Assembly (NCBI RefSeq): GCF_000002985.6
Contig: NC_003284.9
Coordinates: 7,192,001-7,256,000, forward strand
Length of the DNA stretch: 64,000 nt
DNA from: Caenorhabditis elegans
Lineage: Eukaryota; Nematoda; Chromadorea; Rhabditida; Rhabditidae
Reading direction: 5' to 3'
Shown: in pieces, positions 12,086 to 24,011 of the stretch
Layout: each line of letters starts with the position of its first letter
Numbering within the stretch: the stretch's first letter is position 1
Notes under the pieces: generated by a model
Seen by the model: the letters and a program-made list of their open reading frames with translations, nothing else
What the model was told of the DNA's origin: nothing
Database searches by the model: none
Translations under genes and position numbers: made by a program

Positions 12086-12622
12086 GTCGCGATTTTTCAA
12101 CAGCTTGTCATGGAAGTATGTAGGTAAAGTTGATTCAGATGATGGCGTGCGTACCCCTTATGATTCAGACCAGTGCTTCGGCCCAGTGTGGATTTCTTAG
12201 TTCCCAGTAAACCCCTAACGTTAAAAACTGTAATTTAGTACTTACCAAAAAATGTTGGCTTTCATAACCATTCTGTTGCAGAACAGTTGGAGGCCAACAT
12301 TGAAGTGTCAATTGGAAAATAATTCAAACTGTGGTTATACTCCTTTTTAAAATCACTCGCGTAATATTACGTAATATTACACGTAACACTTTTCCAATAT
12401 AAATGTATTTTTCTCGAAGAAATATCTTGACTTAAATGAAAATCTAAGTGCACGCCGCAGAGGTCTGAAAACTCCGTTTACTGCTACTAAAGACGTTCAG
12501 TTTTCACTACTTCCCGAGACTTTCCATACCTGAAACTTCGTAAGAAAACCAAATCGTTTGAATATTCCATAGATTTATTTAATTTTATACCACTAGTAAA
12601 ATTCGTTTATATTTTTATAATT
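12086..12622. other. intergenic with a short palindromic duplication
   Basis: No gene seen. GTAATATTAC, itself a palindrome, occurs twice around 12360-12380. Confidence 0.5.
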
Positions 12623-13093
12623 CTATTCGAGCATAACTTCCCCTCCAACAATTTTGTAATCCAAAGATGACTGGAAATCAAAGGTGTCATGAGACTTCAC
12701 CAAATTGTCAATTATTCCTTGACCATTCTCACGACCCATGTTCAAATCTGACGCATTCTTGTAAATTGTATGAAACCACAACACTTATTTTGATAGAATC
12801 TCACTTGGGTTCGTTTCCTGAAAACAATTAAGTGATTTAAAAAATATAAATTTAAAAAAACTTACAAATTGAATCTTCTCGTCAAACATTTCTTATAAAA
12901 CTCAACTTCGTTGGCAAATGAGTCATCTTTAGGTCCAACTCCTCCAACGTATTTGTTGATGATTTTCACAATTTTTAGCTTATTCTCATCCAGTCTGTCG
13001 GTACACTGCCAAACTTGTCCAACGTCTCCAGCGCCAATTTTAGTCGTCAACTTGTATTGTTTGGCAAGAAGCCGATCTTTGACCAGAAGACTC
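12623..13093 (-). pseudogene. kinase-like N-lobe fragment, partial gene or pseudogene
   Basis: Minus-strand exons 12866-13093, 12805-12817 and 12623-12757 join in one frame through introns of 48 and 47 bases, usual sizes for worms. The first exon reads like a protein-kinase N lobe: a glycine loop KIGAGDVGQVWQ, then KIVKIINKY where the ATP-binding Lys would lie, then NEVEFYKKC like an alpha-C helix. The middle exon would be only 13 bases. The last exon ends LDYKIVGGEVMLE and a stop and has no kinase motifs: no HRD, no DFG. I found no good first exon; a coding-like stretch about 13250-13330 upstream is broken by a stop. Either a truncated kinase or CHK-like relic or a short real gene with an exon I missed. 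Confidence 0.45.
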
Positions 13094-14718
13094 CTAAATA
13101 AGTTGATATATTTTAAGATATGGCACTCGAAAGAAAGTTTTAAAAACTCCTGAAGATGATTTCTGCTGTTTCTTAAATCAAAAATAATAAAATAAAACGC
13201 ACATCATATTCGTGATTAATAGAAGAAGTCGTTATGCCAAGCAAGAATGCAACATGAAATTCGGAGCACGATCGAGAAGCTTTTGAAAAGCAAGAAATGA
13301 TTGTGAGACTGATTTTTCTTCACAAATTGACAGTGAATTGACCTCACGTGAAATCGTGGGCTTTTATTTTCCATTTTATTCATTACTTTTCTTTGGTTTT
13401 TCGTTTTTTTTTAAACTTTAAACATTTTCTGAAAATGGCTCCTTGTTGCTGTGAGCCACTCATAGTCAGTAAATGTAAATTAGGCTGAAACATCTGGAAA
13501 AATGTAGTCTGAAAGTCGAAACTAGGTCAAACGATAAGCTAAAAGTCTATAACTTTCGGGGTGTGGGTAATCAAGTATGGACATTCAGATATTCACGTTT
13601 TGACGTGATTATATAGGTCACAAACTATTTTTTTTCTATATATTGAGTTGTGGGTCTTTGGAACTTTGGAACTTTGAACTCTGGGGATAGGAGTATTCAA
13701 ATATGTTTTTTTCTGATTTTGACGTTTTCACGTGATTATCTTGGACACGAACAAATTTATATCAAAATTAAATGTTCCATCTCAGTTTTAATTGCTCTTT
13801 CACAATGTACATCAAAAAAAAACCTTTGAAGTACAACTGCGGCACCGATTGCTTGTGAAAAATTCTGATGATGAAAAACCAAAATGAAACAAGGAAGAAC
13901 GACGGAAATTATATTAACGAATCTATCAATAAATATGCTTATGGAAAAATTGAATACACTAAGGCAGCAAATGAGATCTTGCATAAAAATTAGAGGAAAT
14001 AATCGAATGGAACGAGGCGGTTTGAGTAAAGTGAATGCATGTAAAGATCACATTGCATTATCACACCAGATACACTTACAGATCTACTTATACTTTAATA
14101 GTGCAAATGAAAAAAGTATTTATAACCATAGAAAAAACAAAAGTCGTTAATTGACACAATGAAACTGTACTGTGGTTTTAATCCGTAGACGACTTCTTCA
14201 CATCATTATTTTACTCCTTCCAAAAAAAAACCAATTCTTTAAGTAGCAGGTACCTGGCAGCGGCAGCACTTTGAGAAAAAATAGACTGGTCAAGAAATTT
14301 GACGACGTCCATTTGAATATTTATTCAGCAAATACGTCTCGTTTACCTGCTCTTGATTTCCAATTTCCGCGGTAAATGTGCTCTTTTTTACTAATTTTGT
14401 GCAGAAACTTCACTATCTGTTGTCATTTTTTCAATTGTTCTTTGAAGAATACAGTTTTGCAAGCATTTTTGGCGGAAACTGCATTTTTCTGAGTTGCTTC
14501 GACATACTCCAACAATTTTACATTGAAAACTCATGTAAATATGTATATGTTGTTTGGTTTTAAAAACATAAAGATATAACAAATTCGGCAAAGTTTGAAG
14601 GTCGTTCAAAAGTTCAGATAACCAAAAAGTTACATAATATTCAAGAGAAAGAAATGTGCCGAATTTTAGTAACCAATCTCTGTCACAATATTCCATTTTC
14701 AGATTCTGTTGTTTATAA
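13094..14718. other. intergenic with faint coding-like scraps
   Basis: A + strand frame at about 13882-13993 reads NYINESINKYAYGKIEYTKA and stops soon after. It looks like protein but is only about 38 codons, with no clear splice context. The rest is AT-rich with no recognised element. The end (14691-14702, CCATTTTCAG-like) is the probable acceptor before the channel gene. Confidence 0.35.
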
Positions 14719-17700
14719 ATGACTAATATCAGAGTTGGTGTTTTCCCGCTGGAAAACGATGCTCAGACGTGCTTTGAAGTTCCAAATTGTAAACATCCGG
14801 GTGCTGAAGTAGAAATTCTTAAAATGATTTTCCGCCTAATTGGTGTTAATTATACAATGGTAAGTGTTTTATAATAACAGTTAGTTAAGTTATTGTTTAG
14901 ATTGATGTTTGGAAAAAGTTTGGCCAACAATATGACTTTGGTTCAAAACAGAAAAATGGAAATTGGTCCGGAATGATTGGATTGTTACAGAGTGGTAAAA
15001 ATAGGCAAACATATATAATGCATATATCAAAAAAGAGTAGTTCAAAAATTCACTTTTAATTTATATTTCATTAAGGAAATTCAATTCAAACTAGAGGACG
15101 TGTTCCATTTTATAAATTTGAATGTCACAATTTCTAAGCTTCTAACAATGGTCACTGTAGTTTTTTATGGTGTCTTCTTCACAAATACTAATTCCATACA
15201 TAACCGGTGTTTTTAGCAATACAAGCTAGTAAACGCTTTATTGTTAATTTGCAACATTTCTTGTATTTCCTTTCTGTTTTATGATTTAAATTAAGTACAC
15301 TTTAATAGTAGCTCGTCAACAGACTGAATTAAACTTTTTGACAAAGTCTTCCTTTGGAATGCAAGAACCGGCAGATTCAAATTAAAAATTTGAAGCGTAT
15401 AAAAATCAAAAAATAATTTAGACCAGCTCGACATGATTGGACTTTCAATGAGAATTGCTCCTGAAAGAGAGGAGGTTGTTTTGTTCTCTTATCCAACTCG
15501 AGTTTTTGAGGTTAGTTTTTTTTTCGCTTACAACATTTTATAGTATGTGAAGTCAGCGAGGGAATGCACATTTAAAAATTACTCATATCTTGCTATAATC
15601 ACCAAATATCATAGTAAATGTTTTCAAAAATGTTCTATTAATTTTTGCCTTTTAGTGCAGTTAAAAAACTGTGAAAACTCAGTTCTCACCTATCGTTTCG
15701 TTTAAAAATTGTTACGTTAAAATTTTAACAATTAAATTATAGGTCAATAAATTCCTTTATTCAAACCGGCATTTTCACAATTTCTCAGAATAACTTTGGC
15801 AGTTTACCAAAACGTTGACTAAAAATTGTTTCAAAGTTTCTGAATTTTTTAGATTTAGGATATTTTTACGACATTCAATCATGTTAGATTATTGTAGATG
15901 TATATAGACCAAATCACTTGCCTACGATTCCATATTTTTAACAGCTTAATTTAGAGTGTGTTTATTATTGCACCTCCATCTGTAACTTGTACCCGCCAGT
16001 TTATTTTCAATGCTTTTTCAAAGTCAGTTTGGATTGCAATTGGTTTGCTAGTCATTCTGTTCTATGTTTCTACATTATTAATAAACTATACTAAAATTAT
16101 ACACTTCTACAAGAAACAGTGTATAACTGGATTCTTTGTTGAATTAATTTCGGCAAGTTTAGTGGCTTTTACTGAATTTCAAGTCAATTTTTCAGACAAG
16201 TATTCAATCGTTTCCTGTAAGCTCTCGAATGTTGCTATTAATAATTTTGATTGCTACTTTTTTCATATCACAACTATATCAAACTGATATGTTAGCATTT
16301 TTATCCGTTCCATTAACATATAGCATTCCATTTCGATCAATTAAACAAGCTTTAGGTAAGTTTCTTGAAATAAACATGTTATCATTAACTGGAAACTTCA
16401 GAGCTTGTTGAACATCAAAAAATGTACATTGCCGCATTTGAAAACCAGACATTGTTATGCACTCCAACGACGTGTAGCCTTTTCCAAAAGTCAATTGATA
16501 AAAATCCAGTGAGGCGAGCAAATAAAGATACAGAAGTGCAAGACTTGATCAAGTAAGTTATTTTGATTTTCCATGCGCTAATAAAGTTTTTGTCAAGAGA
16601 ATGAAAGTTTCAAACTTGTTTGCATACATATGTATTGATTTATTATGCGTGGCTCAGATGAGACAAACACTGTTATTAGTCGTTTTTGTCAGTGAAGCAC
16701 GATGAAGCATGCTTTTTTTGATAACCGGATACCATCCGGTTTTGTTAAAACTTATTTGAAGTAGTAAAAAAAGTTTTTCACTGTTTTCGTTAAAATACAA
16801 TGTTCATTTTTTGGTTTTTAAAAAAGGGGTTTATTCACAATTTTTATGTTTTTTTGTTGCAAAAAGTAACCGAAAAAATTAACTGTTTTGTCCGTAAACT
16901 GTTTTTGTTTTTCATTCTATGCTCTTCAGTTGTTGTTTAAAAAGTTTTTAAAAACAATGATTTTCTCTGTCTTTTTAAAGCTTCAAAATGCTTATAAAAT
17001 TAAATTTCTCCAAATTTACCTTTCACATTTCTACCGTTTCTCAAATGCATGCACATTCATCTTGCCACATGTTCATTTATGTCTATATGCACCCTCGTAT
17101 TTATCTACATCAAATTCGATAATTTGCATACAAAGTGTAAAGCATGGTAGCAAACAGGGTGTTGAGGAAACGATGTGTCTACTCGTGTGCGCGAGTCGAG
17201 TCGGGCTCACCGAGTCGTGTGCTGTTTGCATATAAATTATATACGTGTTTCCGTTGGTCCCGAGAATTGGACCACCGTCATCATTTTCCTCCCGCTTTTT
17301 CAATACTAGACGAATTGGGCGCACAGCTGGGATCTACATCTGTCAGTTTGTGCTTGTGCCAGGCGTACAATAGTCACGGACGTTGTACCGTAAACACTGT
17401 ACCAGACGGTCGACAGACGGTACTGTACGCCCAAGAGTCATAATCCGTGGAAACCGATGCAAAACCTAATTATGGTGAGAGGAACTGAACGTGTCCTTGT
17501 TTCTCGAACATACACACGCGTTGCTCTCGGCTTCATACGTGAATAGGTTAATGTGAACCCTTCGAGAACAGGTGACTTTCACCTGCTGTCCTCGAAATTA
17601 AAAAGAAATGGGAATCGGAATTGAAAATGAGTTGCAAGTGTCATTTTCTGTTTTTATGACGTAATGAAAAATGAGCAAAATAAGAAGCCGAGGAAAATAT

Positions 17701-18756
17701 GCTAAAGTAAGAAATGTTTTATTTAGGAAAGGAGGCATCTATCAATCGACAGTTGACAGTGCGCTCTTACCTGGACAACTTTCTTGGCTAAATGTTGATC
17801 AGAAGTTTCTGATAGTACGAGATGAAGATGCACCTTCCTATTACGTAGCATTTACTTTTTCAAAGAAACATAAGAAGCTACTGAAAAAGTTCAATAGTGC
17901 ACTCATTGAAGTGTTGCCAGCTGTGTCTCTTATTACTATCGGACACGGATATAATACAAAGAAAAAACCATTTGAGGTAAGTTAATTTGTAGATTTGTAA
18001 AATTACAGAGATCCTACCGTATCTTTTCTATTATTCAGTATGATAACTTGCATTTTAGGTGATTTTACAGATATCAAAAATAGTTATCATACAACACCGT
18101 AGAGTAACAAATAACTAATGTTTTGCGAGTTAATAGTTTTTGAGAAAAAACAAAAATGGAATTGGTTGTGCAATGGAATGCAAAACTAATAGAAACATAC
18201 CTTATTTTTCAAACAATAGTACCTAGCCGTAACTCTAAAACTTCAGAATCTGCTACGTAACTTGAAAATGGTGTTTTAAACTCAATTATACAATACTATT
18301 TTTTTGCTTTGTTTGAACTATAACTTTGAATCTAAATTGGAAGAAAATGTGTTAAGAATAATTTTTGAGATAATGTAATTATAGTTTTTAACACATTTTG
18401 ATACAGACTGCTCTTCAAAATAACTTATTTTTTCTGAAGTATCATATTTGATTAATTGTTGTTTTTTTTTGTATTTTAGTGAACTTTACTGATCACTGTT
18501 ATGAAATTTTCCAATTAAAAAATGCACTTATTATGATTTTATCACGTGGTATTTAATCATGACTTTAAACTTTCAGATCCGAACTACCAACCCGAGGTCA
18601 TCATTATCAATCAACAATCATCTTTGGCAATTGTTTCGCAGTTTCATCATTATCTCCTCCATCTGTCTTTTTGTCTTTGGTTTAGAGATTCTTTTTCACT
18701 TTCTCTTCCACTTTCGCTCATCTAAATCATATTCTCTTGCATTATTCACTCTGTGA
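14719..18756 (+). CDS. ionotropic-glutamate-receptor-like channel subunit
   Basis: Eight exons: 14719-14859, 14901-14994, 15422-15510, 15955-16161, 16196-16355, 16402-16552, 17727-17976, 18577-18756; 423 residues. First half of the ligand-binding lobe (S1) about 1-125, with DQLDMIGLSMRIAPEREEVV; M1 about 132-152 (SVWIAIGLLVILFYVSTLLI); short pore segment; M3 about 187-205 ending SQLYQTDMLAFL, a degenerate form of the SYTANLAAF gate motif; second half (S2) about 220-360; M4 about 385-411. There is no amino-terminal (LIVBP) domain and no obvious signal peptide, as in the small divergent iGluR/IR-like proteins of nematodes. The canonical Arg for glutamate is not clear, so the ligand is unknown. 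The frame requires a 34-base intron between exons 4 and 5. Role probably sensory or neuronal (inference). Confidence 0.8.
15590..15660. repeat. fragment of the CAAATATCATAGTAAA repeat
   Basis: In intron 3 of the channel gene, CACCAAATATCATAGTAAA followed by TGTTTTCAAAAATG resembles the left end of the MITE-like copies at 7506 and 24012. Only this end is evident. The remaining sequence of this intron (15511-15954) shows nothing else. Confidence 0.45.
16162..16195 (+). other. candidate 34-base intron
   Basis: TTA|GTGGCTTTT ... TTTTTCAG|ACAAGT. Removing these 34 bases joins ELISASL to TSIQSFPVSSRMLLLI and keeps a single frame for all 423 codons. Without it the frame runs into nonmembrane sequence and a stop near 16288. 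A 34-base intron is shorter than the usual worm minimum of about 40. Confidence 0.5.
16553..17726 (+). other. long intron 6 with GC-rich block
   Basis: The first half is AT-rich. From about 17140 to 17560 the sequence turns sharply GC-rich (GTGTGCGCGAGTCGAGTCGG, then several ACGGT/GTACCGT motifs), then reverts. The open frames in the block match no family. It may be an enhancer, an internal promoter or a noncoding RNA; I cannot tell which. Confidence 0.35.
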
Positions 18757-19706
18757 ACTTTCTCACCGAACCTCATTTTCATTTCGAATAAAAGTACCAA
18801 ACTATCGGATTCCGTTCCCATCTGACTGCCTGATGAACATTGACAGGCACATGTGGTGTGATTTGATTTTGTCGAGGATGATGACGCGGAAGCGGATCGA
18901 CGCGTGGATGAGAGCAAAAATAACGTGTTATAGACGAGAAAAAGACCACGAGTGCGCCTGTCCAATCAGGTTTTTATGTGAGTTTACATCGGACCCTTCG
19001 GATGACAGAGGTGATAGGGTGATATAATTCAGTTTATGCTTTTGTTTCAGTCTAGTTCATACCATTTAACTTCACTCAAAAGTGGACTACCGAAGTCTAT
19101 GACTATTTCTAGACCGAAAATGACCGAGAACTATTGAACTTTATATTAAGACTTTCTGAAAGTTTCTCGAAAAAAAGTTATGACCGTACAAAACTTTGGC
19201 AAAAAAGTTTTCAGTTAAAACCTCGAATTTTCCCCACTTATCACTGTCAGTGCAACGGACGAAGTTTTTAATTTTTTTTAGCTGAAAATACTTTTGAACA
19301 GCTATAACTTTTTTAGTGATTCTGAGAATGTCTTCCTAAAATTCCTAAAACCTAAAATTGAATGTATTCTGAACTTTTCGCAAATAAATGGTTCATGAAT
19401 TGGACGCAGAGACTACGGTACACAATTGCAACTTTATTCCATTTGAAATGCATATTTCCCCTCCAACCGTTTGCCCACGACAAGAAAGTAAGAGGATCTG
19501 ACCGGCGAGGCAACAAAAGTTTCTTATTGACTGTCTATTGTGCACCTTTGAAGTGTCCGTTTTGGCAAGCACGCCCTTTTCTTACCTTTTCTCAGTCACT
19601 GACCATTTCATTTGCTCAATTGTTATTCTTCTAGCACCACCGTTCCATTTCATTATGTTCATATTTCTTTGAAGTTGTGTTAATTTAAAAACTTTTTTTA
19701 TTCCAG
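18757..19706. other. channel 3' end and intergenic region
   Basis: AATAAA at 18787-18792, about 30 bases after the stop, is a plausible polyadenylation signal for the channel gene. A GC-richer patch follows at about 18870-19020, and another at about 19470-19610. They may belong to the promoter of the saposin gene. TTCCAG at 19701-19706 directly precedes its start codon and is the likely trans-splice acceptor. Confidence 0.4.
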
Positions 19707-21898
19707 ATGGTTCAAATTATCAACAGAATTTTGATCTCAGTTTCCATATTCTACTTGTGCTATGCACATCCTTACAAAACAAATGCAAAGGATCTCGAAA
19801 AAGACCGAATGCTTACTACCAACGAGTACTATGTTGAAAAGGTTCGAATATTTCCAATAAATCCTCATCTCAAAATCCCTCTTCTTATTCTCTCAGGTGA
19901 ATCAAATGGCCGGCATTAGCTGCGACTTGTGTATGCGAGCCGTTTATGGTGTGAATTATGATTTCATACAGCTGAAGGTAAGCGCTCTTGATTGGATTTC
20001 TCCTTCGTTTAGAGCCGCTGTCGCGGTCAGTTGGTCATAAGCTGTTTCTTCCTGTTTCTGTGTGTTGTAAGTGTATGCTGGTTGAGGGGGGGACTATGAC
20101 GACGTCACAGAAAGGCAGTCAAAATGGCTTTTTTCCTTATTTTTCTAAGAAGAAGACGAAAAAGAGAAAGGCATCTTCTGTGACAGGCAGCACCACACAC
20201 AGCTCACTGCGCGCACAATATATATCGGAAAAGGAAAATAAATATCTTTTATTTTTTGGTTTGGTTGACTGACTAACTTGCCAGAAGCTACAGAATCATA
20301 GGAGAATTGCGAAAATTTAATGATAAATTTTAGAAGGACTTCATTGAAATGATCCGTCTTGACTGTGAAGCATTGTTCCATGAACGGCCTGAAGATATCT
20401 CCGAGTGTATTCGATTCCTCACTACAAAAGTGGAGAAGTATTCAGGAAAGGTGAGCTCGTTTCTAGCGGCTAAGTCCCTTATGCTTCTCTTTCTCTCTCA
20501 ATGTATCTCGCGCTTTCCGTTTTCACAGACAGATTTGATATGATAAACTTGTAAAGTGCTAATGGCGGTAGCAGCGCACGATATAATGCCACATGATTAA
20601 ACCTGATATATCATATTTCTGCCTGGTGCACAGAATTAGCATTCATTCACACTGTTGCCCCGGTAACCGTTTCTTACACACGTACACACACATAAACTCA
20701 TTTTTCATATACAGAATGTATAGTGCAAGTGAATGATGAATGGAATACAAACATGCAGAAGATTGGTTTGAACCTCATTAGTTGCTGATTCTTTTTGTAG
20801 AACCCTTTTCCTCTTGATATTCCCAAAAACAGGCAATGGTCATTAAAAAGCCTTCTACTACTGTACGTTAGTGCCAGATGGTCTTTTTGCAAGCAAGACA
20901 ATTGTTTATAATAGGGAAAAATGCGCGAGAGGAGCATGCTGGAGCACTTCTGTACTGACAGCTTCAGTAGACCGTAAACAATTTTTGAAACCGGATGAGG
21001 GTGACCACCAAAAAACCTATAAACACTTTTTTGTACACCACCATTAATGTTTAGAATTGCGAATTACAGGAGAAGAAGTTGGAGGAAATGTGAAGAGAGA
21101 AGGAAAGATATACATTTTTGTGCATGAATTTTTCAGCTTCATTTGCAATTCAAAAAAGTGGTCGGTGCTCCCACTCTTCCTCCCCACTCGGTCCTGTCCC
21201 ATAGGAAAACCGTAGAGTGACTTTCTGACAAACTTCCGGAAAGTCACTCTAAAATTGTTTACGATTTGGAACTGAAGAGTGGGAGGAAGAGTGACAAATA
21301 TACATATCTATTCAGACAAAAGTAACAGAGTATATACAGAGAATCAAAGTTTAACAAATTGAATATTTACGCTTTTTTCTTTGTTTCCTGAAATCCGCTT
21401 CTCCCCTCTCAATTTATTCGAATCACATCATGCACTAAACGATCTCTTCATCTCATCATCTTTCAACCTGTAATTTTGAATGAAAATCTTAATACCCATC
21501 CATAGTGAATCCTTTTGATTTGTTGTGCTCCGAGCTTTTGATGAATTTTCTGTGCCACCACAGTTTCCACAATCTCTCGTAGGCCCCCTTCTTCTCTAAT
21601 TACCATCTTCAGTTGCGTGACGGTCGGCACAACAGCACCGACATCCACCGAGCAGCTGGCACTTGGTGTCCTTCTCTAAAAGCTTATACCACCTTGATAA
21701 TTACGTACCGTAAACAAGCATAGATTGAATTTTACATGAGCGCGGTGTCAGGACAGCTAAAAGACAGTTCTGGAATTGCAGGTGGAAAAGATCTTGGACT
21801 CTCGACACGTCTGTGTACTTCTTCGAGTTTGTGCGGCCAGTGATGAGGATTACGTGTTGAAGAATAAACTGAGCAGCAACAAAACGGATATGCAATGA
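19707..21898 (+). CDS. secreted saposin-like (SapB) protein
   Basis: Four exons: 19707-19841, 19897-19977, 20334-20450, 21782-21898; 149 residues. A hydrophobic start (ILISVSIFYLCYA) is a signal peptide cut near residue 20. The mature part holds one saposin-B domain with the six expected cysteines: CDLC, LDCEAL, SECIRF, then VCVLLRVC in the last exon, the pairing order of the three disulphides. The charged tail (DEDYVLKNKLSSNKTDMQ) has no retention signal. Saposin-like proteins (the spp family in worms) bind or open lipid membranes, in lysosomes or as secreted antimicrobial peptides; which of these applies cannot be read from sequence. The start ATG directly follows an acceptor. The third intron is 1331 bases and carries a foldback repeat. 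Family number unknown to me. Confidence 0.82.
20962..21277. mobile_element. foldback repeat in saposin gene intron 3
   Basis: CTTCAGTAGACCGTAAACA (20962-20980, continuing ATTTT) is matched in inverted form at 21251-21277 (AAAATTGTTTACG ... CTGAAG). Inside, CCCACTCTTCCTCCCCACTC (about 21169-21188) has an inverted partner beginning near 21275, and AGAGTGACTTTC / GAAAGTCACTCT (21214-21225 and 21239-21250) form a perfect 12-bp stem with a 13-base loop. No ORF. A MITE-like or foldback element is likely. Confidence 0.55.
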
Positions 21899-21936
21899 TT
21901 ACAATTTTTTTTTGATATTTCATAATGTTAATCCCA

Positions 21937-21942
21937 AATAAA
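21937..21942 (+). terminator. AATAAA of saposin-like gene
   Basis: Canonical signal 39 bases after the TGA stop. Confidence 0.55.
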
Positions 21943-24011
21943 ACGATTTTTAATGTATTCAAAAAATTATCGTGGAAAAAGTTACTGAAAAATGTAGTTC
22001 ATTTAAAAAATAATTACTGTGCTATAAAAATAAAAACAAGACGATTCCGTCAGTGAGAAAAAACAAGCCTAAAATATAACAGTTTGTTGAGCAAAATTTT
22101 TCGACTTGTTTATCAAATAGATGTTTATAAAAAAACTAAATTCAAATTCCCCCGTTGGTCAGTTTTGCAGGAATTCAAAATCAGTCTATTTCAGCCACTT
22201 TTGCTGATTTCAAGTTAGTTTTTTTCTCATTTAACCAGAAACTTCTAGTTTTTTCTCTCTTTTAAAATGTTAATTAAGACACTCATACTTCGAGGTTTAG
22301 AGTTTTCCCACATCCACGTCTTCTTCTTTTTTGAGAAATTTCAGAAAAACTCAGAAGAAACAGCATTTAAATAAAATTTACCGATGGCAACCGTTAATTA
22401 AAAATATAACATTTATACATTTGGAAATATTTTTTTTGTTTCAAAAATGAAAAAAAAATCAAACTATTTATAAGTGCCAAAATATATTTTAGACAATTAT
22501 CTTTTATTTCTTTTTAAAGTTTTCACATTTTAATCTTTATCCCTTATTATACAGTAAAATTATGATACTAGTTTCTTTCCAGAACTCTCCGCTTATTTTC
22601 TGTATCTCATGTATACCAAAACCAAATAGCCCGAGGCTTCTACCCGACCGAAGACGTATTCTCATAATTTACTCGAGGTCTAGTATTCATCTTATTCACA
22701 GCAAGACGAACCCTATCGTTTTGTGCTCCGTTCTGTCTTGTTTTCTTCCGATGTGCACACTGTAATAATGCGTCTTGTGTACGTCTGTCGTTGGGGGATG
22801 AAAAGGGGTAGCGGAAAGAAAATTCTGTTTATGTCTATATAGGCAGTGCAAATGACGAGTTTCAACGAAGCGCAAACCATTCATTCCCTTCTTTCACAAG
22901 AATATATTCTTAATTGGCGAAAGCTTTTCCCGCTCTCTTACGCCTTCTCTCACTATCTTTCTCTCTTGTGCAAATCGGGCGAATGAAGCTGTCAATGTTG
23001 CCGTGCGGGACAGATAGTGAGCACAGAAGACAGGCTGCTGTGACGCATGGTGGAAAGAGCTCCTGACCATTTAGGCAGTGGCAGGAGAGCATGAAGAAGC
23101 CATGGTTTGAAATGGAAAGACAGCACTTGAGCGTGCATGCATCGAAGCCCCGGCGGTTTCTCGGTGCTCTTCGGTGAGAAACGACCGACTGGCGGTCGAC
23201 AGAAGAAGATGGAAAAGTAGGTCCGTCTCTCGCGCAACGAGGTCCTTTTCCTTTCCTCTTCATCTCGTTTTTCCTTCTTTTCTGGTGGGTGAATAGAAAA
23301 AGGTTGACAACCGGGTACGACTACCGGCTTCCCTACATACAACCTACAACCCATAAAAATATAAAAGACAGAAAATAACTTTCCTTTTGTGCTCAATGGA
23401 GCCTGATGCCCTTCTCTTAAGAATATACTTGAAAATTGTTTTACATTAGGAATGGTTTTTCGGTTTTGAAAAACTGAAAAAAGTAGAAAAAGATTAGAAT
23501 TGTTTTTGGCAGTGTTTTTGTTACTAATCCCAGAGTATGGATAACCACAATGCTCCAGTCAGCCTGTCATCATGTGATTGCTCACTGCAATCGTCTCTGC
23601 CTGTCGACAATTGCCTAGCTCTGGGGAGGTCGTGCCTGGGCCGCCAACGAAGAGAACTCAACTTTTCCGAGACGGACCGGCTATTAGAATCGTTTCGTGG
23701 GTGTACGCGGGGGCATCTCGCTTCCCTGTCGTTTTCTCCTCTACTCGGTCCCTGCCTGCATCAAAGCTTTACTTTCCGACAAGTACTCTGGAAGATTACG
23801 GCGCATCGGTTTTTGTGAGAAGAATGGCAAGGGAAAAGCAGTGTCTCCGGAAAAGAAAAGGAAACCGACATATTGGGAAAAGAAGTGCGAGAATTTTTGA
23901 AAAGAAAAATGGTTTCGAAAGGTTTTTCACTAGAACTTCTTAATTTTTAGTTCGTTCCTCAATTTAAAAATGAATTAGCACCAGTGAAAATTTGTTGAAA
24001 TTAATTATATA
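21943..24011. other. noncoding, with GC-rich block 22560-23940
   Basis: The first 600 bases are AT-rich. Then a 1.4-kb block is much richer in GC and pyrimidine tracts (for example the CGGTCGACAG area near 23190). It holds overlapping open frames up to 134 codons on both strands with no family likeness, splice logic or start context. It reads as regulatory DNA for the zinc-finger gene downstream, possibly including noncoding first exons. Confidence 0.35.

Noticed and set aside
16888-17235. 115-codon open frame in the long channel intron
   Set aside because: Crosses from AT-rich to GC-rich DNA with no change in frame logic and no family match. It does not fit the phase of the flanking exons.
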